A stretch of DNA of 64,000 bases. It comes from Kaiparowitsia implicata GSE-PSE-MK54-09C. Its GTDB lineage: Bacteria; Cyanobacteriota; Cyanobacteriia; Elainellales; Elainellaceae. The stretch covers positions 1 to 64,000 of the forward strand of contig JAHHHI010000093.1 of assembly GCA_019359435.1 (NCBI GenBank), read 5' to 3'. The position numbers were made by a program, and so were the translations under genes. How positions within the stretch are numbered: the stretch's first letter is position 1; each line of letters begins with the position of its first letter. Below are positions 9,855 to 18,002 of the stretch, piece by piece. Under the pieces are notes generated by a model that worked only from the letters and a program-made list of their open reading frames with translations, searched no databases and was not told where the DNA came from.

Positions 9855-10880
9855 ATGTCCCGTTCTCGCTCTTTGCAATATTATGTGCTGGCACGGCTCA
9901 TGCTGCTGCCGCTGGTGCTGTTGACGATTGTGACGGTGGTGTTCTTGCTGATGCGAGCCACGCCGGGAGACCCAGTCGATGCGGTGCTGGGGGCACGGGC
10001 CCCCGAATCAGCGAAGGAAGCCATGCGGGAGCGGCTAGGGCTCAATGCCCCGTTGCCGATTCAATACCTGACCTATTTAGGGTCGCTGCTGCGGCTTGAC
10101 TTGGGCACTTCGCTGACAGCTCAGGGTCAGTCGGTATGGCGCATCATTTGGCAACATTTTCCTGCCACGGTGGAGTTGACGGTGATTGCCATGACGGTGG
10201 CTCTAAGCGTGGGGATTCTCATCGGCTCAGTTGCCGCCTCGCGCCCCAACTCGCCGCTAGATGCGGGGGGCCGGCTCTTTGGCATCATCACCTATGCGTT
10301 GCCCACCTATTGGTTTGGGATGCTGCTGCAGCTGCTGTTTGCGGTGCAGTTGCGCTGGTTCCCGATTGGCAACCGATTTCCCATCGCCACGCTACCGCCC
10401 GACGGGCCTACCGGGCTTTATTTGGTGGATAGCGTGCTGACGGGTAATTTCAGTGCCTTTTTGACCAGTGCTTACTACTTGGTGCTGCCCAGCATGACGC
10501 TGGGAATTTTGCTCAGCGGTATTTTTGAGCGCATTGTGCGGATTAATCTGAAGCAAACCCTGCGCTCGGACTATGTAGAGGCGGCGCGGGCGCGAGGCAT
10601 TGGAGAGCGCCGGATTGTCATGGCCCATGCGCTGAAGAATGCGCTGATCCCCGTTGTCACTGTGTTTGGGCTGACGGTGGCGTCGCTGCTGGGGGGGGCC
10701 GTGCTGACAGAAGTGACGTTTAACTGGCCGGGGTTAGCGAATCGGCTTTATCAGGCGATCGAGTTCCGCGACTACCCTGTCGTGCAGGGAATTATGGTGT
10801 TCTTTGGAGTGATTGTGGCGATCGCCTCTATTATCATCGACATCGTTAACGCCTGGATTGACCCTCGCATTCGCTACTGA
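9855..10880 (+). CDS. ABC transporter permease, DppB/OppB type
   Basis: A 341-aa inner-membrane permease. The N-terminal membrane segment is followed by FLLMRATPGDPVDAVLG, the DppB-type signature, and the LGLNAPLPIQYLTYLG region. The ATPase-contacting loop is YVEAARARGIGERRIVMAHA. About six membrane segments are visible. It begins 6 bp after the family 5 binding-protein gene, so the two are co-transcribed and probably work together. A complete system also needs a DppC-type permease and one or two ATPases, none of which are here. Confidence 0.92.
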   Translation: MSRSRSLQYYVLARLMLLPLVLLTIVTVVFLLMRATPGDPVDAVLGARAPESAKEAMRERLGLNAPLPIQYLTYLGSLLRLDLGTSLTAQGQSVWRIIWQHFPATVELTVIAMTVALSVGILIGSVAASRPNSPLDAGGRLFGIITYALPTYWFGMLLQLLFAVQLRWFPIGNRFPIATLPPDGPTGLYLVDSVLTGNFSAFLTSAYYLVLPSMTLGILLSGIFERIVRINLKQTLRSDYVEAARARGIGERRIVMAHALKNALIPVVTVFGLTVASLLGGAVLTEVTFNWPGLANRLYQAIEFRDYPVVQGIMVFFGVIVAIASIIIDIVNAWIDPRIRY

Positions 10881-11035
10881 TCCATGATTAGCTGATGGTA
10901 GCTGTCGTGGGTATGGCCTAACCAGTGGGAGAGCTGTCTTAGGTGGCGTTATCGAATCATCGAAGGTTTCCCACTCCTCAATCAGCTTCAGGATCTGTTG
11001 CTGTCGGTACGCACTCCATAGGGTCTCTTGGGAAC

Positions 11036-11076
11036 GTTGGACAATGATTGACGTAGCCTCCTAACAATTGTCCAAC
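11036..11076. terminator. Inverted repeat between convergent dppB-type and VOC genes
   Basis: Perfect 10-bp arms GTTGGACAAT (11036-11045) and ATTGTCCAAC (11067-11076) are separated by 21 bp. It lies between two convergent genes, which suits a terminator, though there is no T tract; a protein-binding operator is the alternative. Confidence 0.35.
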
Positions 11077-11097
11077 TGCTCTTTCTCAGCAATGCAG

Positions 11098-11562
11098 CTA
11101 ATCGTTTGATTCGGTTCCCTCACGATTGAGGGTTGCCATCACTCGAATAAACTCTAGCGGCAACCCGTCACTATCGGCCAAAAAGGCGACTTCGTAGACG
11201 CGATCGCCAATAATTTGCTGCGCTGGTTCTAGCAACACGGTGAGCGGCTGCACCTGGTCTGAGGTCTGGCTAGCGTTAAAGAATTCATCCCTTAACCCTG
11301 TGAGCCATAGCGGCAAGTCCTCAGTCACCTCAGTCAAATCAAACGATAGATGGTAATACCCGGTGTAGTGCTCATCACCAAAGGCATCTGCTGCCGGATG
11401 AGGCTGCGGTATCTGCAACAGCTCAATCCGTCCATTTAGCCCCTCCATCCAGCAGGCCAGCGTAGAACCCGTGGTAAACCGCTCACAAACGGTAAACCCA
11501 AGCAGTTCATAAAAGGCGATCGCCCGAAAAATGTCAGCGGTGCGAATCGAAGCGTGATGCAT
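11098..11562 (-). CDS. VOC (glyoxalase/bleomycin-resistance) family protein
   Basis: A 154-aa protein of the vicinal-oxygen-chelate fold. The N-terminus MHHASIRTADIFRAIAFYELLG has the typical first module: strand, metal His, then helix with FYELLGF. The second module contains YYHLSFDL and the final EVAFLADSDGLPLEFIRV strand pair with a terminal Glu. H3, the His in YYHLSF and E in LEFIRV are candidate metal ligands. The substrate is unknown. It is followed on the same strand, 38 bp upstream in coordinates, by the TIGR02652-type gene, so both may share a transcript. Confidence 0.85.
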   Translation of the reverse strand: MHHASIRTADIFRAIAFYELLGFTVCERFTTGSTLACWMEGLNGRIELLQIPQPHPAADAFGDEHYTGYYHLSFDLTEVTEDLPLWLTGLRDEFFNASQTSDQVQPLTVLLEPAQQIIGDRVYEVAFLADSDGLPLEFIRVMATLNREGTESND

Positions 11563-11600
11563 GAATCAGAGGCGTGAGTGTGACTCTTGAGACAACCCGT

Positions 11601-12113
11601 CTACTCAAACAGTCGGAAATAGGGATACCGCACGGGTGCGCCCGGCTCTTTCTCTAGGTCAAAGTTGATCACATCCCAACAGGGTTCATCGGTTGGGTCG
11701 GGACTAAATTCTACCGGCAGCCCATACAGGCGAGGCTTAGCAGAGGATTCAGCTTGACCGCGCCAGGGTGTGCTGCGTTCTAAATAGGTACTAATTAATT
11801 CTTGATAGCGGCGCGCAATGATCACGCGAGTGGCGCGATAGCCTTGGGTATAGAGGCGATCAAGCGCTTCATGAATTTCAAACCGGATGCCATCAGGATG
11901 AGTGTGCTGACGGTACCACTCGCTGTTCCAACGTCGCCAGTGGCGACCTGACTGCAAATGCACCAACTCACTGGTGTCCGGGTTGGCCTCAAAGGCTCCA
12001 TGCCGGGGACAGAGATAGGTATCGGTCAATGTCAATGCCGGGATGGTCTGACGGCAGTGAGGGCACTGAATCTCTGGTCCGAAAATCGGATACTGTTGAA
12101 CTAGATTCATCAT
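11601..12113 (-). CDS. Cyanobacterial conserved protein with zinc ribbon (TIGR02652 type)
   Basis: A 170-aa protein that I place in the TIGR02652 family found in cyanobacteria; function unknown. The N-terminus MMNLVQQYPIFGPEIQCPHC has a CPHC pair followed by LCPRHG, likely a zinc site. The middle region HWRRWNSEWYRQHTHPDGIR is rich in Trp and basic residues and is followed by a helix and YRATRVIIARRYQ. The start at 12113 is chosen over a GTG at 12149, because a TATAAT-like -10 box at 12159-12164 would put transcription start inside or next to the longer form. Confidence 0.75.
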   Translation of the reverse strand: MMNLVQQYPIFGPEIQCPHCRQTIPALTLTDTYLCPRHGAFEANPDTSELVHLQSGRHWRRWNSEWYRQHTHPDGIRFEIHEALDRLYTQGYRATRVIIARRYQELISTYLERSTPWRGQAESSAKPRLYGLPVEFSPDPTDEPCWDVINFDLEKEPGAPVRYPYFRLFE

Positions 12114-12158
12114 GCGATCGCTACCGCGTAAGCTCCAAAATCTGGACACAGTGGCTTC

Positions 12159-12164
12159 ATTATA
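12159..12164 (-). promoter_or_regulatory. Predicted -10 box for the TIGR02652-type gene
   Basis: TATAAT on the minus strand. Transcription from it would give a leader of roughly 35-40 nt before the ATG at 12113. No good -35 element at 17 bp was found, so it may need an activator or not be used. Confidence 0.35.
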
Positions 12165-12216
12165 CTCCCTAAGCCCGCAATGCCTATGGCCTTGTCCGGC
12201 ACGGCAAGTGTCTGCT

Positions 12217-12251
12217 CTCGTCTGAGCCGCGGCAGGAAGGCTGGTGTTGTC
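12217..12251 (+). repeat. 35-bp direct repeat, copy 1
   Basis: A 35-bp sequence beginning ctcgtctgagccgcggcagg is repeated exactly at 12291-12325, 74 bp further on. It lies in the divergent intergenic region between the TIGR02652-type gene and the gamma-carbonic-anhydrase-like gene. Confidence 0.85.
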
Positions 12252-12290
12252 CCTTAGATGCAGCCTTTAGCAGAATCCGTTAAGTAAAAC

Positions 12291-12325
12291 CTCGTCTGAG
12301 CCGCGGCAGGAAGGCTGGTGTTGTC
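12291..12325 (+). repeat. 35-bp direct repeat, copy 2
   Basis: Exact second copy of the repeat at 12217-12251. The spacer between copies is 39 bp. Two perfect copies point to a recent duplication or a pair of binding sites. Confidence 0.85.
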
Positions 12326-12476
12326 ACCGCCCAGGTTTCTCCTGACTGAATGCCCATGAATGCCTGATAAATGCAGCGAAAGAGGGATGCAGCGAGATAC
12401 TCTGGTCAATAGTGTTTAGTTTAATATCTTCAAGGTTTAACAGCTCAACCCCGCATGATTCATAGAGGTTTCGCTG

Positions 12477-13037
12477 ATGATGCTCAATAGGGCGATCGCC
12501 CCTGCCGATGTTTCACAAGCTGCGTTTGTGGCCCCCACGTCAACAGTGATTGGGCGGGTAGCGGTGGCTTCAGAGGTCAGCGTATGGTACGGCGCTGTGG
12601 TGCGGGGCGATGTGGAGCAGATTGTGCTGGGGGAATGCTGCAATGTGCAGGATGGCGCAGTGCTCCATGGCGATCCGGGTCAACCCACCGTGCTGGAGCC
12701 CTATGTGACGGTGGGGCATCGGGCTGTGATTCACAGTGCTTATATAGAGCGGGGCTGTTTAATTGGCATCGGGGCGATTGTGCTCGATGGCGTGCGGGTG
12801 GGTGCAGGCAGCATCGTTGGCGCTGGAGCGGTGGTGACTAAAGATGTGCCAGCGCGATCGCTCGTTCTGGGCGTTCCCGGCAAAGTGGTGCGATCGCTCT
12901 CTTTAGATGAAGCGGAAGAGTTGATTGAGCATGCCAAGCGCTATGCGCAGCTTGCGCGGGTGCATGCAGGCACGGGCACAGAGTTGGGGTTCTCTGCAGT
13001 CGGGGCTGAATCCGCTGCTGAGACGGAGTGCTCATAG
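12477..13037 (+). CDS. Gamma carbonic anhydrase family protein (left-handed beta-helix)
   Basis: A 186-aa hexapeptide-repeat protein of the YrdA/PaaY/gamma-CA family. Hexapeptide turns run from about residue 12 to 140 (VGAGSIVGAGAVVTKD is typical). The three candidate zinc ligands are H64 (VLHGD), H81 and H86 (GHRAVIH), with Q58 and D59 in the usual NVQDG motif. It could hydrate CO2, but many relatives are inactive or redox-controlled, so activity is not certain. It lacks the RbcS-like domains of CcmM, so it is not the carboxysome scaffold. ATG 12477 is directly followed by another ATG. Confidence 0.85.
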   Translation: MMLNRAIAPADVSQAAFVAPTSTVIGRVAVASEVSVWYGAVVRGDVEQIVLGECCNVQDGAVLHGDPGQPTVLEPYVTVGHRAVIHSAYIERGCLIGIGAIVLDGVRVGAGSIVGAGAVVTKDVPARSLVLGVPGKVVRSLSLDEAEELIEHAKRYAQLARVHAGTGTELGFSAVGAESAAETECS

Positions 13038-13335
13038 GGGGCGCAGGGGCCGCTCATTCTTGATGGATTTTAGCGACGGGGCGGTTTAGCAAGGCGGTTT
13101 GCTAAGTACTATTGGGGGATGAGTCGCAGCATGATATTGCTTAATATCGGCTCTTTTCTCATAAATGTTACAAAGCGGCTGCGTTGCAATAGTGATTAGG
13201 CGATCGCTCAGATGCATATAGAAACAATTGGATCGGGCGATCGCAAAAAACTGTAACTAAATTGCGTCAAGCGAAGCAAGAGACCATAATGTATAAATAT
13301 GAGAGGTTTTTATAAATCTTTAGGGAGGATCTGAG

Positions 13336-13452
13336 ATGGACTGGCGTATCGTTGTGGTTCTGTTACCTGTAATCTTGGCGGCAAGCTGGGCAGGGTATAA
13401 CATTGCACAGGCAGCACTTCGGCAAGTGCAGGGCTTCTTTAATAAGTCGTAG
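13336..13452 (+). CDS. psbY: Photosystem II protein Y
   Basis: A 38-aa single-pass thylakoid membrane protein. The N-terminus [16 protein letters not shown] and the C-terminus with [13 protein letters not shown] match cyanobacterial PsbY (MDWR start, one membrane helix, AAxxQ tail). It binds at the edge of photosystem II near cytochrome b559 and is dispensable in known cyanobacteria. AGGGAGG at 13322-13328 sits 7 nt before the ATG, a strong site. An A/T-rich stretch with TATAAA about 40 bp upstream may be the -10 region. The gene stands alone. Confidence 0.92.
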   Translation: MDWRIVVVLLPVILAASWAGYNIAQAALRQVQGFFNKS

Positions 13453-13465
13453 CCTCGACTTGCCC

Positions 13466-13594
13466 TAGGGCGTGTCATCAATTCCGACCAAAAGTCTTAT
13501 GCTATGAGCGTTACCACGCCCGATTCAAAAAACAGGCTAGGGGCTGTGACCGTTGATTTCTGCGCCATTAGCGGCTAATTAATGACAGCCCCTA
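13466..13594. mobile_element. Small MITE-like element with imperfect terminal inverted repeats
   Basis: The left end TAGGGCGTGTCATCAATT and the inverted right end TAGGGGCTGTCATTAATT match at most positions, enclosing about 129 bp with no coding capacity. It starts 14 bp after the psbY stop. Short non-autonomous transposon remnants look like this, but only one copy is visible here. Confidence 0.45.
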
Positions 13595-13629
13595 AGCGTC
13601 TCATGGCCGAATAGCTCTGAAGTAAGGCT

Positions 13630-13646
13630 GGTGGGCACTGCCCACC
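13630..13646. repeat. Short palindrome GGTGGGCA-C-TGCCCACC
   Basis: Perfect 8-bp arms around one base, followed by CTAC. This GTGGGCAnTGCCCACCCTAC type of palindrome is a common interspersed repeat in cyanobacteria. It might act as a hairpin on either strand. Confidence 0.55.
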
Positions 13647-13817
13647 CTACGGCAGATCAAGGCTGTTGACGATTTGCGAAGGTTGTCCTTCAGCTTAATT
13701 CAGTGACATTCGTCTCATGGCCCACTGAGCGTTTCGCCTAGCCGTAAATCTAGTCGTGAGTTCAGTGGCGTTTCATAAGTCTAGTTTAGGTTTGTCCATC
13801 TACTGCTATACAACTGC

Positions 13818-13853
13818 GAAAGGCGATCGCCCTCAACGGGGCGATCGCCTTTC
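13818..13853. terminator. Bidirectional hairpin after transaldolase, built on two HIP1 sites
   Basis: Perfect 15-bp arms (13818-13832 and 13839-13853), GAAAGGCGATCGCCC and its complement, with a 6-nt loop. It lies downstream of the transaldolase stop (13972, minus strand). The T-rich flank is short, so efficiency is uncertain. Confidence 0.55.
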
Positions 13854-13971
13854 CTGTCACAAGGGTTCTCCCCAAGCTGATGTAGCGCCTTAACAAGGCC
13901 CCCAGCCTGCCCTCATTTCTACAGGAGACAGGCAGGCTGCAAAGATCTATGCTTTAAGGATCTACAAAGAT

Positions 13972-15144
13972 CTATGCTTTGGTGAGAAAGGCCGCACCGA
14001 GTCCGGCCACCATTTCCTGGGGAGTGATTTTGCCATCGTGGTTGGCGTCTAAGGCATCAAAGACGCTATCTGCGCCCATCCACTCTTCGCGGGTGATGAA
14101 GCCGTCGCCGTCTAGGTCATAGGCCTTGAACACATCCTCAGCAGCATGGGCGATGGCGCTTTCTCCATCCAATCGAGACAGGCGATCGGCGAGCAGTCCT
14201 TCCAATGCTTCGAGCGCTTTGGTAAAGCCTTTGATGCCTTCGTCGAGCTTGTCAAACGCCATTTTGTCTTCGGCGTGCATTCGGTCGAAGGTGGCTTTGT
14301 CGATCGAGATCTTCTCAATGTCGTAACTGGCCGCCTTAGACGCATCCAGCTTGCGGGGCAGATCAGCCTGGGAACTGTGAAGTTGTGCCAGTAGCTTGGG
14401 TGAAATGGTCAGCAGGTCGCAGCCAGCCAGCTCCGTAATCTCGCCAATGCTGCGGAAGCTAGCTCCCATCACCTCGGTGGGATAGCCAAACTTTTTGTAG
14501 TAGTTGTAGATGGTGGTCACCGAGAGCACGCCTGGATCTTCATGGGGGGCGTAGTCTTTGCCGGTGTCGGCTTTATACCAGTCGAGGATGCGACCCACAA
14601 AGGGCGAGATCAGGGTGACTCCAGCTTCTGCACAGGCGATCGCCTGGTGTAGCCCAAACAGCAGGGTCAGGTTGCAGTGAATCCCTTCCTTCTCTAGAAT
14701 CTCGGCAGCTTTGATGCCCTCCCAGGTAGAGGCAATTTTGATTAGGATGCGATCGCGCGAGACTCCAGCGGTTTCGTATTCAGAAATCAAATACCGAGCT
14801 TTTTCTAACGTAGCTTCTGTGTCATAGGACAAGCGCGCATCGACTTCAGTCGAAACCCGTCCGGGAATGATTTGGAGGATTTTGATGCCAAAGGCAACGG
14901 CCAGTCGATCAAACGCCAAGGTCGCAATCGATTGCTGCGATGCATCGGCTCCCAACTCTTCCTTCGCTTTCAGCAGCGTATCATCCACAATTTCCTGATA
15001 CTCAGGCATTTGCGCCGCCGTGGTGATCAGCGATGGGTTGGTGGTGGCGTCGTGAGGCTTAAATTCTTTGATGGATTGAAAGTCTCCGGTGTCTGCGACC
15101 ACAATGGTCATTTCACGAAGCTGTTCCAGCAGGCTCTGAGTCAT
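13972..15144 (-). CDS. tal: Transaldolase with C-terminal EF-hand pair
   Basis: Transfers a dihydroxyacetone unit between sedoheptulose-7-P and glyceraldehyde-3-P in the pentose phosphate pathway. Residues 1 to about 320 are a class I transaldolase barrel; the Schiff-base lysine is K136 in [12 protein letters not shown]. Residues 343-354 ([12 protein letters not shown]) and 366-377 ([12 protein letters not shown]) are two complete EF-hand loops with acidic residues at the calcium positions. EF-hand tails are known on cyanobacterial transaldolases and make the protein about 390 aa instead of about 317. GGAGAAAG precedes the ATG. Calcium control is inferred from the loops. Confidence 0.95.
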   Translation of the reverse strand: MTQSLLEQLREMTIVVADTGDFQSIKEFKPHDATTNPSLITTAAQMPEYQEIVDDTLLKAKEELGADASQQSIATLAFDRLAVAFGIKILQIIPGRVSTEVDARLSYDTEATLEKARYLISEYETAGVSRDRILIKIASTWEGIKAAEILEKEGIHCNLTLLFGLHQAIACAEAGVTLISPFVGRILDWYKADTGKDYAPHEDPGVLSVTTIYNYYKKFGYPTEVMGASFRSIGEITELAGCDLLTISPKLLAQLHSSQADLPRKLDASKAASYDIEKISIDKATFDRMHAEDKMAFDKLDEGIKGFTKALEALEGLLADRLSRLDGESAIAHAAEDVFKAYDLDGDGFITREEWMGADSVFDALDANHDGKITPQEMVAGLGAAFLTKA

Positions 15145-15747
15145 ATCTTTCTCCGCAGTTGTCTTTCACAGGGGTATCCTAACCGGGATTTAGCAGGATC
15201 TGGCGATCCCTTTGGCATGGCTTAATCCAATCACACTTTATAGATGGCGACTGGTATTGCACATGCCATTTCGGCAGTGGCGTCTCAGCGAATGATGAGG
15301 CAGGTGTTGCGTGGTCGCTAATCTACCGTCCTAACCCATCTCTCTCGCCCATTCCCTTACTCCACTGAATCAGTCGTGTGATGGCGTGTGGGTCTGTGCA
15401 GAGGTCGCCCGTGGGCAAGCGAAAGTAATGTTGTGTGGGATGGGGAATTCTTTAGCACTGGTTCACGCCGTTATTCTGGCTGCGGTTTTGTGCGATCGCC
15501 CTCGCATCAGTAATTTGAGTTTGAGAGTCAGGCTGGCACTGCGACATCCCTTCCGCTCCGGTTTAATAGCCCTCTAATTTCCATTGTGAGAATTTCAGCC
15601 GCAGTTGTGTGAGTCTGCTTCAAAATTAGGCAAGATTTCTACCCTTTGATGACAAGTTGATGACGGGACAGATGCAGGAATCAAGAATTTCGCGGTACAG
15701 GTAGGAGAAAGAGCACTGGGCGATGGGGCGTCACTCTGGTATTCTGC
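15145..15747. other. Intergenic region tal-amidase
   Basis: No supported gene in about 600 bp between divergent genes. A short open frame at 15386-15577 has no ribosome-binding site and no recognisable product. The promoters of both flanking genes should be here; none was assigned. Confidence 0.5.
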
Positions 15748-17799
15748 ATGGGTTACATGTGGAGGGTCTCTCGGTTGACTCTAAAGGCTATAGGATGGTC
15801 GTCGCGAATGGTGGGCGTGGCGCTAATGCTGATGCTAGCGACTCCCGCCTCGGCGAACAGCCTGCGCTCTTGGCAATATGACACGCGCAACCAGCAACTC
15901 ACGTTTACGACGCAGCAAGACGTGCAGCCGAGGGCGCAGCTTATTTTTAATCCCACGCGGTTAGTCATTGACTTGCCCGGTGTGCGGGTGGGGGCACCTC
16001 GCACCCAGGCGGGCAGCGCAGGCATTCGCGAAATTCGCACGGGGCAGGTGACGGCAGATGCGGCGCGCTTGGTGGTAGAGCTGGAGCCAGGCTATACGCT
16101 GGATCCGCAGCAGGTGGCCTTTCGCGGTCAGTCGCCTACTGACTGGACTGTGCAGTTGCCTACGCCTACCCGCACGGCGGCTGCGTCGCCGCCCTCTGCT
16201 GCGATCGCCCAACCATCCTCCGAACAGGATCGGTCTAGCGAGATGGCAGAATCGGCAGATGTGGCGGATGAAGAACTAGATAACGCAGACGAAACAGACG
16301 AAACAGACGAAACAGACACGATAGATGCGGCGGCTGTAGACGAGGCCGTTGCCGTGCCCCCATCCCCTGCCTCAACGTCCCCCAATCGATTTGATCGACC
16401 GGGCACGCAATCTGATGCGTCTGTGGATGACTCGACGGCTGCCCTGATTCAGACCATTCGGCTGACTGGGGATGGATTATTTGTGCTGACGCAAGGTGAG
16501 GTTTCTCGGGCGCGGGTGCGGCGAGAACGGGGCGATCGCCGCATTTTTGTTGACTTAGAAAATACCCGTTTACCCGAACGACTGCTCGACCAAACCGAGC
16601 CGATCAATCGCTTTGGCGTGACCCAGATTCGTTATACCCAACGCAGTTCTGACCCTCCAACCACGCGACTAGAGCTAGAGCTAGAGCGCCCCAACCCCAA
16701 CTGGCAGGCTAGTGTTAGCCCGTTGGGTGGCGGTGTGGTGCTGCTGCCAGGCCGCCAGGCCGAGGCTAATAGAGAGGCCGACATGGAGGCCGACATGGAG
16801 GCTGCGCCGACCCCGACCCCCTCGCCGGATATGGCAGCCGACCCGGAGGGTTCGACCGACATCCCTGTGACGCGGCCTGTGGTAGAACCGACGATTACCG
16901 CCATTACGCTGGCGCGCAACGGAGCCAGTCTAGAAATTCAGGGCAATTATCCGCTGGATTTTGAGGTGGAGCGCGATCGCTCTAATCGGTATCGCTTCAC
17001 GTTTCCCAATACCCAAGCAGCGCGGGGCGCGATGCGTGTAGACGTGACCCAGAGCAGCCGCATTGTGGCGATCAACCTGCAGGAGCGGCAAGGGGCGTTA
17101 GAGCTAGACCTAGAGCTTGCGCCAGATGTGGAAATTCCCCAAATTCCTCAAGCTGAGGGACGATTTGGCACGCGATCGCCCAACCTCACGCTGCCATTGG
17201 CGCGCCCCCACTGGCAGCCCAATGACCCGGTGCCGCCGGTTCGCTTGCCGGATCTAAGCCGCCGCAACCTCACCGTTGTGCTCGATCCGGGGCATGGCGG
17301 GCGTGACCCCGGTGCCGTGGGCATTAGCGGCCTGCAAGAAATTCAAGTGGTGAACAGCATCACGCCCCAAGTGGCGGCGTTGCTAGAGCAAGCAGGGGTG
17401 CGCGTGGTGCTGACCCGCCGTGACAATACCACGCTCGACCTAGAGCCGCGCGTGCGGCTAGCAGAACAGGCTAACGCGACGATTTTTGTCAGCATTCATG
17501 CCAACGCCATCAGCCTAAGCCGCCCCGATGTCAACGGCATCGAAACCTTTTATGCGTCGGGTCAGGGGCAAGTGCTGGCGCAGGCGATTCAAGACAGCCT
17601 GATTGAGGCCACGGGGTCGCCCAGCCGTGGGGCGCGATCAGCCCGGTTTTATGTGATTCGCCGCACGTCGATGCCGGCTGCGCTGGTTGAAGTGGGCTTT
17701 GTGACGGGTGCAGAAGACGCGCCCCGCATGAGAGATGAGCGCTATCGGGCGTTGCTGGCTCAGGCGATCGCCCGCGGCATTTTGCAATACTTGCAGTAG
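15748..17799 (+). CDS. N-acetylmuramoyl-L-alanine amidase with AMIN domains (AmiC type)
   Basis: A periplasmic zinc enzyme that cuts the bond between MurNAc and the peptide stem of peptidoglycan, needed for daughter-cell separation and, in filamentous cyanobacteria, septal nanopores. The order over 683 aa is a signal peptide ending near residue 36 (ATPASA), AMIN domain about 38-128, acidic linker, second AMIN-like region about 225-330, another linker, a further AMIN-like stretch about 380-460, then Amidase_3 from about 508. Zinc ligands are H516, E531 and H584, and the catalytic Glu is E648 (LVEVGF). The linkers contain tandem DET and EADM repeats coded by 9-bp and 12-bp DNA repeats. ATG 15748 is chosen; an ATG three codons on is possible. 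Confidence 0.92.
   Translation: MGYMWRVSRLTLKAIGWSSRMVGVALMLMLATPASANSLRSWQYDTRNQQLTFTTQQDVQPRAQLIFNPTRLVIDLPGVRVGAPRTQAGSAGIREIRTGQVTADAARLVVELEPGYTLDPQQVAFRGQSPTDWTVQLPTPTRTAAASPPSAAIAQPSSEQDRSSEMAESADVADEELDNADETDETDETDTIDAAAVDEAVAVPPSPASTSPNRFDRPGTQSDASVDDSTAALIQTIRLTGDGLFVLTQGEVSRARVRRERGDRRIFVDLENTRLPERLLDQTEPINRFGVTQIRYTQRSSDPPTTRLELELERPNPNWQASVSPLGGGVVLLPGRQAEANREADMEADMEAAPTPTPSPDMAADPEGSTDIPVTRPVVEPTITAITLARNGASLEIQGNYPLDFEVERDRSNRYRFTFPNTQAARGAMRVDVTQSSRIVAINLQERQGALELDLELAPDVEIPQIPQAEGRFGTRSPNLTLPLARPHWQPNDPVPPVRLPDLSRRNLTVVLDPGHGGRDPGAVGISGLQEIQVVNSITPQVAALLEQAGVRVVLTRRDNTTLDLEPRVRLAEQANATIFVSIHANAISLSRPDVNGIETFYASGQGQVLAQAIQDSLIEATGSPSRGARSARFYVIRRTSMPAALVEVGFVTGAEDAPRMRDERYRALLAQAIARGILQYLQ
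16287..16318 (+). repeat. In-frame 9-bp tandem repeat in the amidase linker
   Basis: The unit gacgaaaca is repeated three times and encodes Asp-Glu-Thr triplets in an acidic linker. Copy number could vary by slippage without a frameshift. Confidence 0.7.
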
Positions 17800-18002
17800 G
17801 GGTGCGTGAATACGGCATCCCTCATCCCTGGGCCTTCTGCTGGCAACCTGTTGTCCAACAGGTTGGACACCCGCTCAAATGTCACCATTGCTTGACATTT
17901 CGCCTAATGATGCATAGGGCGATCGCCCCTGCGTACTAGAATAGATGACTGGCTGCACTGCACGAGTCCGCCTAATCTACCCTCTGTAGCCTGAGATTTT
18001 TT

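Noticed and set aside
10886-11060. Minus-strand frame with AGGAGG and a protein-like text (QRSQETLWSAYRQQQ)
   Set aside because: No proper ATG/GTG/TTG at the right distance, it runs on into the antisense of the dppB-type gene, and no product is recognised. It may be a gene remnant but is not supported.
15386-15577. 63-codon frame in the tal-amidase gap
   Set aside because: No ribosome-binding site and no family; basic, low-complexity text.
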